A stretch of DNA of 64,000 nucleotides, from positions 1 to 64,000 of the forward strand of contig JAEWHK010000072.1 in the NCBI GenBank assembly GCA_023387815.1, in the 5' to 3' direction. This document shows, piece by piece, positions 34,705 to 43,061 of this stretch (its first letter is position 1; every line of letters starts with the position of its first letter). A program made the translations under genes and the position numbers. A model generated the notes under the pieces. That model was not told where the DNA came from and did not search any database. It saw only the letters and a list, made by a program, of their open reading frames with translations. The DNA comes from Pseudomonadota bacterium (GTDB lineage Bacteria; Pseudomonadota; Gammaproteobacteria; Burkholderiales; Burkholderiaceae_B).

Positions 34705-36660
34705 TTACATCTTGGCAGGTTCTGCCTTTTTGGCACCATCACCGCTGGCTGGCGTTGCCTTGGCTGAATCGCTACCGGAAGACGCACCACCTTTGGAAGC
34801 ACCAGCGGCGGAGGCATACTCACCCTTTCCTGGATCATCGTAAGCACCTTTACCGTCCAGAGAGAACACCATTACCCCACCACCCATGGCGGTGTAATGC
34901 TGGATGTTCTTGAAGGCACCTACTGAACCAAGACCGGCAGTCGGATCATCAAGATCGAACACCAGACCGACACCAGGCCAGCCACCAACACCATAATAAA
35001 TGGCTACATATTGAACGCCATCATGCATGTATGTCATTGGGTGACCAATTACACCAGAAGGCAGACGGTACTTCCATACAAGCTTGCCATCGCGGGTATC
35101 ACGTGCTTTGATAAACCCATCCAGCGTACCGTAGAACACGATATTGCCGGCTGTTGCCATCGTACCGCCCCACACTGCGAAGCGCTCCATGACTTCCCAG
35201 TCAAATTTACCAGTGATTGCATCATAGGATTTGACCTGTCCCAGACCAACAAAATTCTGGCGATCGCCTTTTGGCCCTGGGTACATGCTCAGTGTGGCGC
35301 CAACGAAGAACTGGCCGGCACGGTATGGCAGCATGAACGGTTCCCAATCCATACAAATATGGTTTACACCCATGAAGAAACGCTGCTTATCAGGGTCATA
35401 GGAATCGTGGCCCTGGTTGTGATAGCCCATTGCTGATGGGCAGATATCGCGGCCTTTATGATCCATACGTGTACCAAATTCAGGATCCCGCTGAGGCAAA
35501 CCGGTCTCCAGGTCAACTTTCTTGACCCAGTTCACAGTGTCGTCGATCTTATCGGCCGATACCATTTCACCGGTTTCACGATCCAGCGTGTAAATAATGC
35601 CGTTACGATCGGGGTGCGTCAGCAACTTGCGCATTTTCCCGTTTTTATCTTTCTGCTCACTGAGCATCATGACGTTCACGCCGGCATAATCCCACTCATC
35701 GTGTGGCGTTTTCTGATAAGCAAATTTCGCCTGTCCTGTATCAACATCCCTACCCCAAATGGCCATTGTCCATTTGTTGTCACCTGGCCGCATGGTTTCA
35801 TTCCACGGCGCGGGGTTACCGGTACCGAAGTACACCATGTTGGTTTCTGGGTCATACGCATACCAACCCCAGTTTGTACCACCACCAATTTTCCAGGCAT
35901 CGCCTTCCCAGGTTTCTGTACCCAGTCCTTTCTGACCGTACTGAGGTGTCTTCTCGTTGAAGTTATCTGCAAGAAGAATATCCTCATCAGGACCTGTGGC
36001 ATAAGCACGCCACTTTTGTTCACCCGTTTTGACATCGTAGGCAGTGACATAACCACGCACACCGAGCTCAGCACCGGATGAACCAATAAGAACGGTATCC
36101 TTGACAACGTACGGAGCGATGGTAAGTGTGGAACCAACTTTATAGTCAGAGTTCTCCACCTTCCAGTACTCTTCACCCGTTTCGGCATTAAGCGCGACAA
36201 CGTGGCCATCCAGCAGGGTTTTCAGGATCAGCGCTGGCGCTTTACCATCACCAGGCCAGTAACCCAGACCGCGATTGACCACGTCACAACATGCAACAGA
36301 ACGTGCCGCTGCACTTTGTTTCGGCGTATGTTTCCACAGGATTTTTCCTGGTTCTTTCAAGTCAACAGCATAAGTCGTGTTAGGGAACGGTGTATGAACG
36401 TACATGATATTGTTCACCACCAGCGGCGTTCCCTCGTGTCCGTTGAGCACACCGGTTGAAAAACTCCATGCCGGCTTCAGCTGGGCAACGTTGTCCACGT
36501 TGATCTGCTTCATCGGACTGAAGTTGGTTGCACTATAGGTTTTACCGGGCAATACCCAGTTCTCGTCGCTCTTGGAAAGCTCGATCAGTTTGTCGTTCGC
36601 ATGGGCATATGGCAACGCCACCCCCATCGCGATCGTCATGGAAAGCAGTAATCGCTTCAT
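34705..36660 (-). CDS. mxaF: Calcium/PQQ methanol dehydrogenase large subunit MxaF
   Basis: 651 residues. Oxidises methanol to formaldehyde in the periplasm. Signal peptide MKRLLLSMTIAMGVALPYA; vicinal cysteine pair at 124-125 (SVACCD); PQQ/metal ligands Glu198 (GAELG), Asn282 (TGNPAPWN) and catalytic Asp324 (EWDYAGVN). The residue two after the catalytic Asp is Ala326; lanthanide enzymes (XoxF) have Asp there, so this is the calcium type. The start at 36660 is chosen because it opens a signal peptide and has GGAGAC upstream; the frame runs 18 codons further. Odd: about 36 extra C-terminal residues, Ser/Ala/Gly/Lys-rich, beyond the usual end near DDPGKGEY. Confidence 0.97.
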   Translation of the reverse strand: MKRLLLSMTIAMGVALPYAHANDKLIELSKSDENWVLPGKTYSATNFSPMKQINVDNVAQLKPAWSFSTGVLNGHEGTPLVVNNIMYVHTPFPNTTYAVDLKEPGKILWKHTPKQSAAARSVACCDVVNRGLGYWPGDGKAPALILKTLLDGHVVALNAETGEEYWKVENSDYKVGSTLTIAPYVVKDTVLIGSSGAELGVRGYVTAYDVKTGEQKWRAYATGPDEDILLADNFNEKTPQYGQKGLGTETWEGDAWKIGGGTNWGWYAYDPETNMVYFGTGNPAPWNETMRPGDNKWTMAIWGRDVDTGQAKFAYQKTPHDEWDYAGVNVMMLSEQKDKNGKMRKLLTHPDRNGIIYTLDRETGEMVSADKIDDTVNWVKKVDLETGLPQRDPEFGTRMDHKGRDICPSAMGYHNQGHDSYDPDKQRFFMGVNHICMDWEPFMLPYRAGQFFVGATLSMYPGPKGDRQNFVGLGQVKSYDAITGKFDWEVMERFAVWGGTMATAGNIVFYGTLDGFIKARDTRDGKLVWKYRLPSGVIGHPMTYMHDGVQYVAIYYGVGGWPGVGLVFDLDDPTAGLGSVGAFKNIQHYTAMGGGVMVFSLDGKGAYDDPGKGEYASAAGASKGGASSGSDSAKATPASGDGAKKAEPAKM

Positions 36661-36700
36661 ATATTGTCTCCATCCATTATTGCTTCGAAGTATAGTTTCG

Positions 36701-36712
36701 TTATCACAATAC
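36701..36712 (-). promoter_or_regulatory. 12-bp element shared with the gfa upstream region
   Basis: GTATTGTGATAA on the minus strand, 41-52 bp before the mxaF start codon. The same 12 bases occur upstream of gfa (49448-49459). Role unknown; a repressor/activator half-site or an extended -10 element are both possible. Confidence 0.35.
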
Positions 36713-36823
36713 AAATTACATTTGCGATAACACCCCTGCCAGTTTTGCGTTCAGACCTCTCGCATTCGATTCAAAGCAATATCCATACCAACAACGAAAA
36801 ACTAGTGATAAACCCTTAGACGA

Positions 36824-36839
36824 AGCAGCGTGTCTGCCT
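36824..36839 (-). promoter_or_regulatory. Candidate sigma-54 promoter of the mxa operon
   Basis: On the minus strand AGGCAGACACGCTGCT has GG and GC exactly 10 bases apart, as in -24/-12 promoters (consensus TGGCACG-N4-TTGCT); 8 of 12 fixed bases match. It is about 165 bp before the mxaF start. A sigma-54 activator gene lies in the same module. Confidence 0.4.
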
Positions 36840-36903
36840 TGACTCGCCCATGAAGACAATAAGAGGGAGAAGAAATGGAGTGAAAAATTGGTGCCCGCAA
36901 GCG

Positions 36904-36978
36904 CTGTGTCACTGACGAATTCGAGACAGCTTGCCCAAAAAATTCCAGGCGTGTGACGCTTGCGTGACACAGTGTCCC
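36904..36978. promoter_or_regulatory. GTGTCAC-type repeats upstream of mxaF, possible activator sites
   Basis: CTGTGTCAC (36904-36912) and its exact inverse GTGACACAG (36964-36972); the second belongs to a near-palindrome GTGACAC-A-GTGTCCC (36964-36978). They lie 65-155 bp upstream of the candidate -24/-12 element, where enhancer sites usually sit. A similar palindrome is found before the activator gene (54098-54116). Confidence 0.4.
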
Positions 36979-36987
36979 ATCGTGACT

Positions 36988-37899
36988 TCAGGCCCACACA
37001 TTAATCAAAGCGGGTCCATCTGTCATCAGAAATTCCTTCAGACCAATGGCCGCTGGCGCAAGCTTTTTTGTTCGCAGATGGGCAATTCGCCATTGCTTGA
37101 CGATGGGCATGCCCTGTATATCAAGCAGCGCCAGATGACCTGCGGCCAGTTCATGCCGAACCGTGCGCAAGGACAGGAAAGTGATGCCCATGCCGGCCAT
37201 CACCGCCTGCTTGATCGATTCATTGCTGGGCATTTCCATCACAATATTCGGCGCGATGCCATGCTCATTGAAAATGGCTTCCATGGTTGCGCGTGTGCCC
37301 GACCCGTTTTCCCGGGCAACAAAATCAACATCATTGAAAATGGATAAGGGGGCCTGACGTCGTCGCGACAATGGATGTTCCGGTGCACTCACAAAGCCCA
37401 TCGGGTTGGTGGCGAACGGTTCGGATACGCAATCGAATCGGTCCGGTACCCTGCCGGTAACAGCCAGATCCAGTTCATTGCGCTCAAGCATATTGAAAAT
37501 CTGATCGCGATTCTGTATTTGAAGCGACATTTCAATTGCAGGAAAGCGCCGTCGGAAGTGCACCAGAAGCATGGGCACGAAATACTTTGCTGTCCCTACC
37601 ATGCCCAGACTGATGCGTCCGCGCTGCAATCCTCGCAGGCCTTCTACTGCGTCGTCAAGCTGACTCAGTTGTGATGTCGCTGCAATGGCATATTGCTCCA
37701 CTTCTCTGCCAGCCTCGGTCAGACGAATCTGTCTGCCATTGGCTTCAACCAATGCGATACCGAGTGCTTCTTCCAGTTGCCGCAATTGTGTGGATACCGC
37801 CGGCTGCGTCACGTGCAGCTTTTCCGCCGCGCGTGAAACAGATTCGGCGCGCGCAACTTCCAGAAAGGTATCAAGCTGTCTCAGCGTATAACGTCGCAT
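36988..37899 (-). CDS. cbbR: LysR-type regulator CbbR
   Basis: 303 residues: LysR winged helix (LRQLDTFLEVARAESVSRAAEKLHVTQPAVS, key HTH residues) and the effector-binding domain (GRISLGMVGTAKYFVPMLL; FVARENGSGTRATMEAIF). Divergent from cbbL, the classic arrangement for the Calvin cycle activator. The ATG at 37899 matches the LysR N-terminus MRRYTLRQL; the frame extends 21 codons further without support. Its 3' end adjoins the mxaF upstream region. Confidence 0.93.
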   Translation of the reverse strand: MRRYTLRQLDTFLEVARAESVSRAAEKLHVTQPAVSTQLRQLEEALGIALVEANGRQIRLTEAGREVEQYAIAATSQLSQLDDAVEGLRGLQRGRISLGMVGTAKYFVPMLLVHFRRRFPAIEMSLQIQNRDQIFNMLERNELDLAVTGRVPDRFDCVSEPFATNPMGFVSAPEHPLSRRRQAPLSIFNDVDFVARENGSGTRATMEAIFNEHGIAPNIVMEMPSNESIKQAVMAGMGITFLSLRTVRHELAAGHLALLDIQGMPIVKQWRIAHLRTKKLAPAAIGLKEFLMTDGPALINVWA

Positions 37900-37907
37900 A
37901 AGGATTG

Positions 37908-37923
37908 ATAAGCCTGCGCTTAT
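37908..37923. promoter_or_regulatory. Palindromic LysR-type operator between cbbR and cbbL
   Basis: ATAAGC-CTGC-GCTTAT is a perfect 16-bp palindrome of the LysR binding-site kind. It lies only 9-24 bp upstream of the cbbR start, so binding could repress cbbR itself while activating cbbL. Confidence 0.6.
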
Positions 37924-37943
37924 GTTTTTTTCGATATTTATTA

Positions 37944-37973
37944 TTAGACCTGAAGCAATCACATTTGTATAGT
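37944..37973 (+). promoter_or_regulatory. Candidate sigma-70 promoter of the cbb operon
   Basis: TTAGAC (37944-37949), 18-base spacer, TATAGT (37968-37973). It places the transcript start about 60 bp before cbbL and the palindrome about 20 bp upstream of -35, as expected for a CbbR-activated promoter. Confidence 0.45.
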
Positions 37974-38040
37974 TTCTTCATACCGGCCTGATTTAGCTTT
38001 CCTGCCGGCTTCACTACACAAAGCATTCAGGAGATTAACA

Positions 38041-39504
38041 ATGAACGATGTCAGCACAGTCCAGATCAGAGATTCAAAAAAACGTTATGCAGCCGGCGTA
38101 CTGAAATATGCACAGATGGGATATTGGGATGGCGACTATGAACCATCGGATACCGATATTCTTGCGGTCTTCCGTATCACACCCCAGGAAGGTGTTGATC
38201 CTATTGAAGCTGCTGCCGCTGTCGCGGGTGAATCTTCCACAGCAACATGGACCGTCGTATGGACCGATAGACTGACTGCGAGCGACAAGTATCGCGCCAA
38301 GGCCTATCGTGTTGAACCTGTACCCAACAGCGCAGATCAGTTCTTTTGCTATATTGCCTATGACATATCGCTGTTCGAAGAGGGTTCTATCACAAACGTG
38401 ACTGCCTCCATCATCGGCAATGTGTTCGGGTTTAAACCACTAAAGGCAGCAAGGCTCGAAGATATGCGTTTTCCTGTGGCCTATGTGAAAACCTTTTCCG
38501 GCCCGCCTACCGGCATCATTGTTGAGCGTGAGCGTCTGGACAAATTCGGTCGTCCCTTACTGGGTGCCACCACCAAACCCAAGCTCGGTCTTTCAGGACG
38601 CAATTACGGTCGTGTTGTCTACGAGGGCCTCAAGGGCGGTCTGGATTTCATGAAGGATGACGAAAACATCAATTCACAACCCTTCATGCACTGGCGTGAT
38701 CGCTTTCTGTTTGTGATGGATGCCGTCAATAAAGCCTCTGCCGCAACCGGCGAAGTCAAGGGAAGTTATCTGAACGTCACCGCAGGCACGATGGAAGAAA
38801 TGTACCGACGTGCCGAGTTTGCCAAAGAACTGGGATCCGTGATTATCATGATCGATCTGGTTGTGGGTTGGACAGCGATTCAGTCGATGTCCAACTGGTG
38901 CCGGCAGAATGACATGATTCTGCATTTGCATCGCGCCGGACATGGAACATATACACGCCAGAAAAATCACGGCATCTCATTCCGCGTGATTGCCAAATGG
39001 GCCCGCCTTGCAGGCGTGGATCACATCCATGCAGGAACAGCCGTTGGCAAACTTGAGGGCGACCCCATGACCGTCCAGGGTTTCTATAACGTTTGTCGTC
39101 AGGCCAAAACAACTGTTGATTTGCCACGCGGTATTTTCTTTGACCAGGACTGGATTGCATTGCGCAAAGTCATGCCGGTTGCCTCGGGCGGGATTCATGC
39201 GGGACAGATGCATCAGTTGCTCGATCTGTTCGGCGATGACGTTGTGCTGCAGTTTGGCGGTGGAACTATCGGGCATCCCGATGGTATTCAGGCAGGCGCC
39301 ACGGCCAATCGGGTCGCACTGGAATCCATGGTTCTGGCACGCAACGAAGGTCGCAATATTGCCGAAGAAGGCCCGCAGATTCTCAAAGAGGCTGCCCAGC
39401 ATTGCAGCCCGCTGCGTGCCGCACTGGATACGTGGGGCGATGTCACCTTCAACTATGCCTCAACCGATACTTCCGACTTCACACCGATGCCATCGGTTGC
39501 GTAA
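38041..39504 (+). CDS. cbbL: RuBisCO large subunit, form IC (red type)
   Basis: Fixes CO2 on ribulose 1,5-bisphosphate. 487 residues, the length of form IC/ID. Catalytic Lys179 in GATTKPKLGLSGRNYGR, carbamylated Lys205 in GGLDFMKDDENINSQPF, and loop-related HLHRAGH and GGTIGHPDG are all intact. AGGAG lies before the ATG. First gene of cbbLSXYFPTA. Confidence 0.98.
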   Translation: MNDVSTVQIRDSKKRYAAGVLKYAQMGYWDGDYEPSDTDILAVFRITPQEGVDPIEAAAAVAGESSTATWTVVWTDRLTASDKYRAKAYRVEPVPNSADQFFCYIAYDISLFEEGSITNVTASIIGNVFGFKPLKAARLEDMRFPVAYVKTFSGPPTGIIVERERLDKFGRPLLGATTKPKLGLSGRNYGRVVYEGLKGGLDFMKDDENINSQPFMHWRDRFLFVMDAVNKASAATGEVKGSYLNVTAGTMEEMYRRAEFAKELGSVIIMIDLVVGWTAIQSMSNWCRQNDMILHLHRAGHGTYTRQKNHGISFRVIAKWARLAGVDHIHAGTAVGKLEGDPMTVQGFYNVCRQAKTTVDLPRGIFFDQDWIALRKVMPVASGGIHAGQMHQLLDLFGDDVVLQFGGGTIGHPDGIQAGATANRVALESMVLARNEGRNIAEEGPQILKEAAQHCSPLRAALDTWGDVTFNYASTDTSDFTPMPSVA

Positions 39505-39528
39505 CCCATTTTCCTTCAGGAGCATATT

Positions 39529-39948
39529 ATGCGAATCACCCAGGGTACCTTCTCTTTTCTTCCAGATCTGACCAATGAGCAGATTACCAGCCAGCTCCAG
39601 TACTGCCTGGACAACGGCTGGGCGGTCGGCATCGAATATACCGATGATCCGCACCCGCGCAATACGTATTGGGAGATGTTTGGCAATCCGATGTTCGATC
39701 TGCGCGATGCAGCAGGCATTCTGCAACAGATTGAACAGGCGCGCAGCACTTTTCCCACTCATTACATCCGTGTTATTGCATTTGACAATACACATACCGT
39801 CGAATCGGTCGTGCTGTCTTTCATTGTGAACCGTCCTGAAAATGAACCCGGATTCAGGCTGGTGCGTCAGGAAGTCGACGGACGCAGCATGCGGTATTCA
39901 ACTGAGAGCTATGCCGTGGCAGCGGCGCCGGAAGGCAGCCGTTACTGA
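39529..39948 (+). CDS. cbbS: RuBisCO small subunit, form IC
   Basis: 139 residues, the length of red-type small subunits with the C-terminal hairpin extension (EPGFRLVRQEVDGRSMRYSTESYA). Starts with RITQGTFSFLPDLT and contains the GWAVGIEYTDDPHPRNTYWEMFG block, here given by its key residues. CAGGAG precedes the ATG, 24 bp after cbbL. Confidence 0.97.
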   Translation: MRITQGTFSFLPDLTNEQITSQLQYCLDNGWAVGIEYTDDPHPRNTYWEMFGNPMFDLRDAAGILQQIEQARSTFPTHYIRVIAFDNTHTVESVVLSFIVNRPENEPGFRLVRQEVDGRSMRYSTESYAVAAAPEGSRY

Positions 39949-40031
39949 ATGACAGTCGGACGGGCGGGCACAAACAGAATACGCCCGTCCTCATTGTCGC
40001 AGCATGTAGTGCCATGTAAAAGGAGAGCGCA

Positions 40032-41081
40032 ATGACACAGACCACAGCGAACGCTGAGAGCGATGACAAAATAAAGACGCTGGACAGTAAACAGTCGAAC
40101 GCAGGCGTTGCGGCGGATGCCGAAAGCGTGCGTGCGACGGATGCGTCCACAGAACCAGACAGTTCCGCAGACCAGGACAGACTTGCTATCGCTGAGACAC
40201 TGGAGCAGCTGGATCGCGAACTGGTGGGACTTGTACCCGTCAAGCAGCGCATTCGTGATATCGCAGCTTTGCTGCTCGTGGACAAGCTGCGTGCGGAACG
40301 TGGCTTGCGCACGGGTTCCTCTCCCAACCTGCACATGAGTTTTACTGGTAACCCCGGCACGGGCAAGACCACGGTCGCCATGCGCATGGCCGAAATCCTG
40401 CATCGCCTGGGCTATTTGCGGCGCGGCCATTTGGTAGCCGTGACACGCGATGATCTGGTAGGTCAGTACATTGGACATACCGCGCCGAAAACCCGTGAAG
40501 TGCTGAAAAAGGCGATGGGCGGCGTGCTGTTTATCGATGAAGCCTATTACCTGTATCGCCCTGAAAACGAAAGGGACTACGGCCAGGAAGCTATCGAAAT
40601 TCTGCTGCAGATCATGGAGAACAATCGCGACGACCTGGTTGTGATCTTTGCCGGGTACAAAGACCGGATGGATCGTTTTTTTTCCTCGAATCCAGGTATG
40701 TCCTCACGCGTCGCCCATCATATCGATTTTCCGGATTATGAATCCCAGGAACTGGAAAAGATTGCAGACATCATGCTCGATGGTATGCAGTACCGCTTTG
40801 ATGAAGATGCGCGCAATGCCTTCGCAGACTATATCGTCAAACGTATGCAGCAACCGCATTTTGCCAATGCCCGAAGCGTACGCAATGCCCTTGAACGCGC
40901 GCGCCTGCGGCATGCCTCGCGCATTATGCGCAATCCTACTGATCTCAGTGACGAGACGCTGCAGACCATCTCAGACGCAGATATTCGCGCCAGCCGCGTT
41001 TTCGACGAGGCCCAGGTGGAACCTGAATCTGACGCCACACGTCATCCGGCCGAGTCAGGTACAGACATAACGGAGCGATGA
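40032..41081 (+). CDS. cbbX: Red-type RuBisCO activase CbbX
   Basis: 349 residues. AAA+ ATPase that remodels inhibited RuBisCO, pulling on the CbbL C-terminus. Walker A GNPGTGKTTVAMRMAE, Walker B GGVLFIDEAYYLYRPENE, arginine-finger region SRVAHHIDFPDYE. An extra acidic/Ala-rich N-terminal stretch of about 55 residues and a C-terminal tail flank the domain. Its presence agrees with the form IC enzyme. Confidence 0.96.
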   Translation: MTQTTANAESDDKIKTLDSKQSNAGVAADAESVRATDASTEPDSSADQDRLAIAETLEQLDRELVGLVPVKQRIRDIAALLLVDKLRAERGLRTGSSPNLHMSFTGNPGTGKTTVAMRMAEILHRLGYLRRGHLVAVTRDDLVGQYIGHTAPKTREVLKKAMGGVLFIDEAYYLYRPENERDYGQEAIEILLQIMENNRDDLVVIFAGYKDRMDRFFSSNPGMSSRVAHHIDFPDYESQELEKIADIMLDGMQYRFDEDARNAFADYIVKRMQQPHFANARSVRNALERARLRHASRIMRNPTDLSDETLQTISDADIRASRVFDEAQVEPESDATRHPAESGTDITER

Positions 41082-41082
41082 T

Positions 41083-41847
41083 ATGCTGAGTGCCCTGATT
41101 TTTGATGTGGACGGTACCCTGGCTGACACCGAATCGGCCCATTTGCGTGCCTTTAACACCGCTTTTGTTCTTGCCGGGATGAGCTGGCACTGGAGCGAAG
41201 AACGCTATCGGGAACTACTGGCTATCAGCGGCGGCAAGGAAAGGATCGCCTATCACTGGCTGCTGGAAGACCCTGAGGCAGCCACCAGCACAGAAGCGGC
41301 TCGCAAGATCCGCCACATTCATCAGCTGAAAACCGACGAGTATACGCGTCTGGTGCAGGAAGGCCAGGTCGAATTACGCCCTGGCATTCACCGCCTGATT
41401 GTGGATGCCTATTGTTCCGGCCTGCCCATGGCTATTGCAACCACAACCACGCCTGCCAACGTGGAAGCGCTCTTGCACCATTGTCTTGGCCGGGACTGGC
41501 GAAAGTTCTTTGCTGTGATCTGCGACGCCAGTACGCCCGGCGACAAGAAACCTGCACCGGATGTGTACCTGCATGCGCTCGCCGCGTTGAATGTTCATAG
41601 TGGCAATTGCATTGCCTTTGAAGACTCAGAAAACGGCCTGCGTGCGGCTTCAATGGCCGGTATTTCAACCATCATTACCCCGACAAGTTTCACACGTGAT
41701 CAGGATTTCAGCGATGCCATGCTCGTTCTTCCGCACCTGGGTGATCCCGAAATACCCATACCCGCCGGCAATGGCGTTCATCAGACCATGGTGGATATGC
41801 TCACGCTCCGCTGCCTGCACGCAGACCCCTTATTGAAAGCCGGATAA
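41083..41847 (+). CDS. cbbY: CbbY, HAD-family xylulose 1,5-bisphosphate phosphatase
   Basis: 254 residues. HAD hydrolase with motif I DVDGTLADTE, motif II ATTTTPAN and motif IV FEDSENGLRAA. CbbY removes the misfire product xylulose 1,5-bisphosphate that inhibits RuBisCO. The ATG is one base after the cbbX stop. Confidence 0.94.
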   Translation: MLSALIFDVDGTLADTESAHLRAFNTAFVLAGMSWHWSEERYRELLAISGGKERIAYHWLLEDPEAATSTEAARKIRHIHQLKTDEYTRLVQEGQVELRPGIHRLIVDAYCSGLPMAIATTTTPANVEALLHHCLGRDWRKFFAVICDASTPGDKKPAPDVYLHALAALNVHSGNCIAFEDSENGLRAASMAGISTIITPTSFTRDQDFSDAMLVLPHLGDPEIPIPAGNGVHQTMVDMLTLRCLHADPLLKAG

Positions 41848-41870
41848 ACACATAACTATAGGATGGAAAC

Positions 41871-42953
41871 ATGAAAACCCTTCAACGCCCTACCCTGACC
41901 CAGTTCCTGATTGACGAGCGTCGGCGCTTTCCCGAAGCGGGCGGCGACTTCAATAGTGTCATCCTCAATATAGCCCTGGTATGCCGTCGTATTTCACATG
42001 CAATCGCCTGCGGCGCGCTTGCCGGCGTCCACGGCAGTGCCGGCTCGGTCAATGTGCAGGAAGAAGATCAGAAGAAACTGGATGTGCTCAGTAACGAGCT
42101 GTTCATTGAAGGTAATCACTGGGGCGGTCAGCTGGCAGGCATGGTGTCCGAGGAACTTGAACAGCCTTACGCCATTCCCCAGCCTTATCGTCGCGGTCCT
42201 TATCTGCTGCTTTTCGACCCGCTGGATGGTTCATCAAATATCGATGTCAATGTCTCCGTAGGCAGCATTTTCTCTGTCTTGCGCACACCGAACCCGGAAC
42301 GGGAAACGACCGCCGACGATTATCTGCAGCCCGGCACCCAGCAGGTCGCTGCCGGCTATGCCATTTACGGCCCAGCGACCATGCTGGTACTGACGGTTGG
42401 CAATGGCGTGCATGCATTTACCCTCTGCCCACAGGTGGGTGAATTCTTGCTGACGCATCCGAATCTCAAAATTCCGGAGGACACAAGCGAATTTGCCATC
42501 AATACTTCCAACAGCCGCTTCTGGGAAGATCCGGTGCGTCGCTACGTTGACGAATGTGTTGCCGGTAAATCCGGAGAGCGTGGCAAAGACTTCAACATGC
42601 GCTGGATCGCCTCATTGGTGGCCGAAGCCCATCGCATCCTGATGCGAGGAGGCGTTTTCCTATATCCGAAGGACACACGCAAGCCGGAACGTAATGGCAG
42701 ATTGCGCCTGCTCTACGAGGCCAACCCCGTGGGTTTTATCGTGGAACAGGCTGGCGGTCGTGCCAGTTCCGGGCACGGTCCCATCATGGAGGTCAAACCC
42801 GACGACATTCATCAGCGCATCGGCTTCATCTTTGGCTCCAAAAATGAGGTCGAACGGGTTGAAGACTATTACAGGCACCCGAGGCAGGTTGATTCGCCCA
42901 ACCCCCTCTTTCATGAGCGAAGCCTCTTTACGGAATCGGCCAATATGCAATAG
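41871..42953 (+). CDS. cbbF: Fructose-1,6-bisphosphatase, class I
   Basis: 360 residues. Class I FBPase with GSAGSVNVQEEDQKKLDVLSN, the metal-site motif LLFDPLDGSSNIDVNVSVG (key DPLDGSSN) and the late GGVFLYPKD and EQAGGRAS blocks. Acts in the regenerative phase of the Calvin cycle, perhaps also on sedoheptulose bisphosphate. 23 bp after cbbY. Confidence 0.96.
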   Translation: MKTLQRPTLTQFLIDERRRFPEAGGDFNSVILNIALVCRRISHAIACGALAGVHGSAGSVNVQEEDQKKLDVLSNELFIEGNHWGGQLAGMVSEELEQPYAIPQPYRRGPYLLLFDPLDGSSNIDVNVSVGSIFSVLRTPNPERETTADDYLQPGTQQVAAGYAIYGPATMLVLTVGNGVHAFTLCPQVGEFLLTHPNLKIPEDTSEFAINTSNSRFWEDPVRRYVDECVAGKSGERGKDFNMRWIASLVAEAHRILMRGGVFLYPKDTRKPERNGRLRLLYEANPVGFIVEQAGGRASSGHGPIMEVKPDDIHQRIGFIFGSKNEVERVEDYYRHPRQVDSPNPLFHERSLFTESANMQ

Positions 42954-43061
42954 ACGCAATACCGTCAGCGTTGCGCTGGAGCAGCAGCAAGCTTATGACA
43001 ATTGAAAACCCTTGGCCGGGTAAGAATTTAGCAGATATCAAACTTTAAAAAGGACAGCACG

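Noticed and set aside
34705..36660. Lanthanide-type XoxF methanol dehydrogenase
   Set aside because: Ala rather than Asp follows two residues after the catalytic Asp, and mxaI with the full maturation set is present, so it is MxaF.
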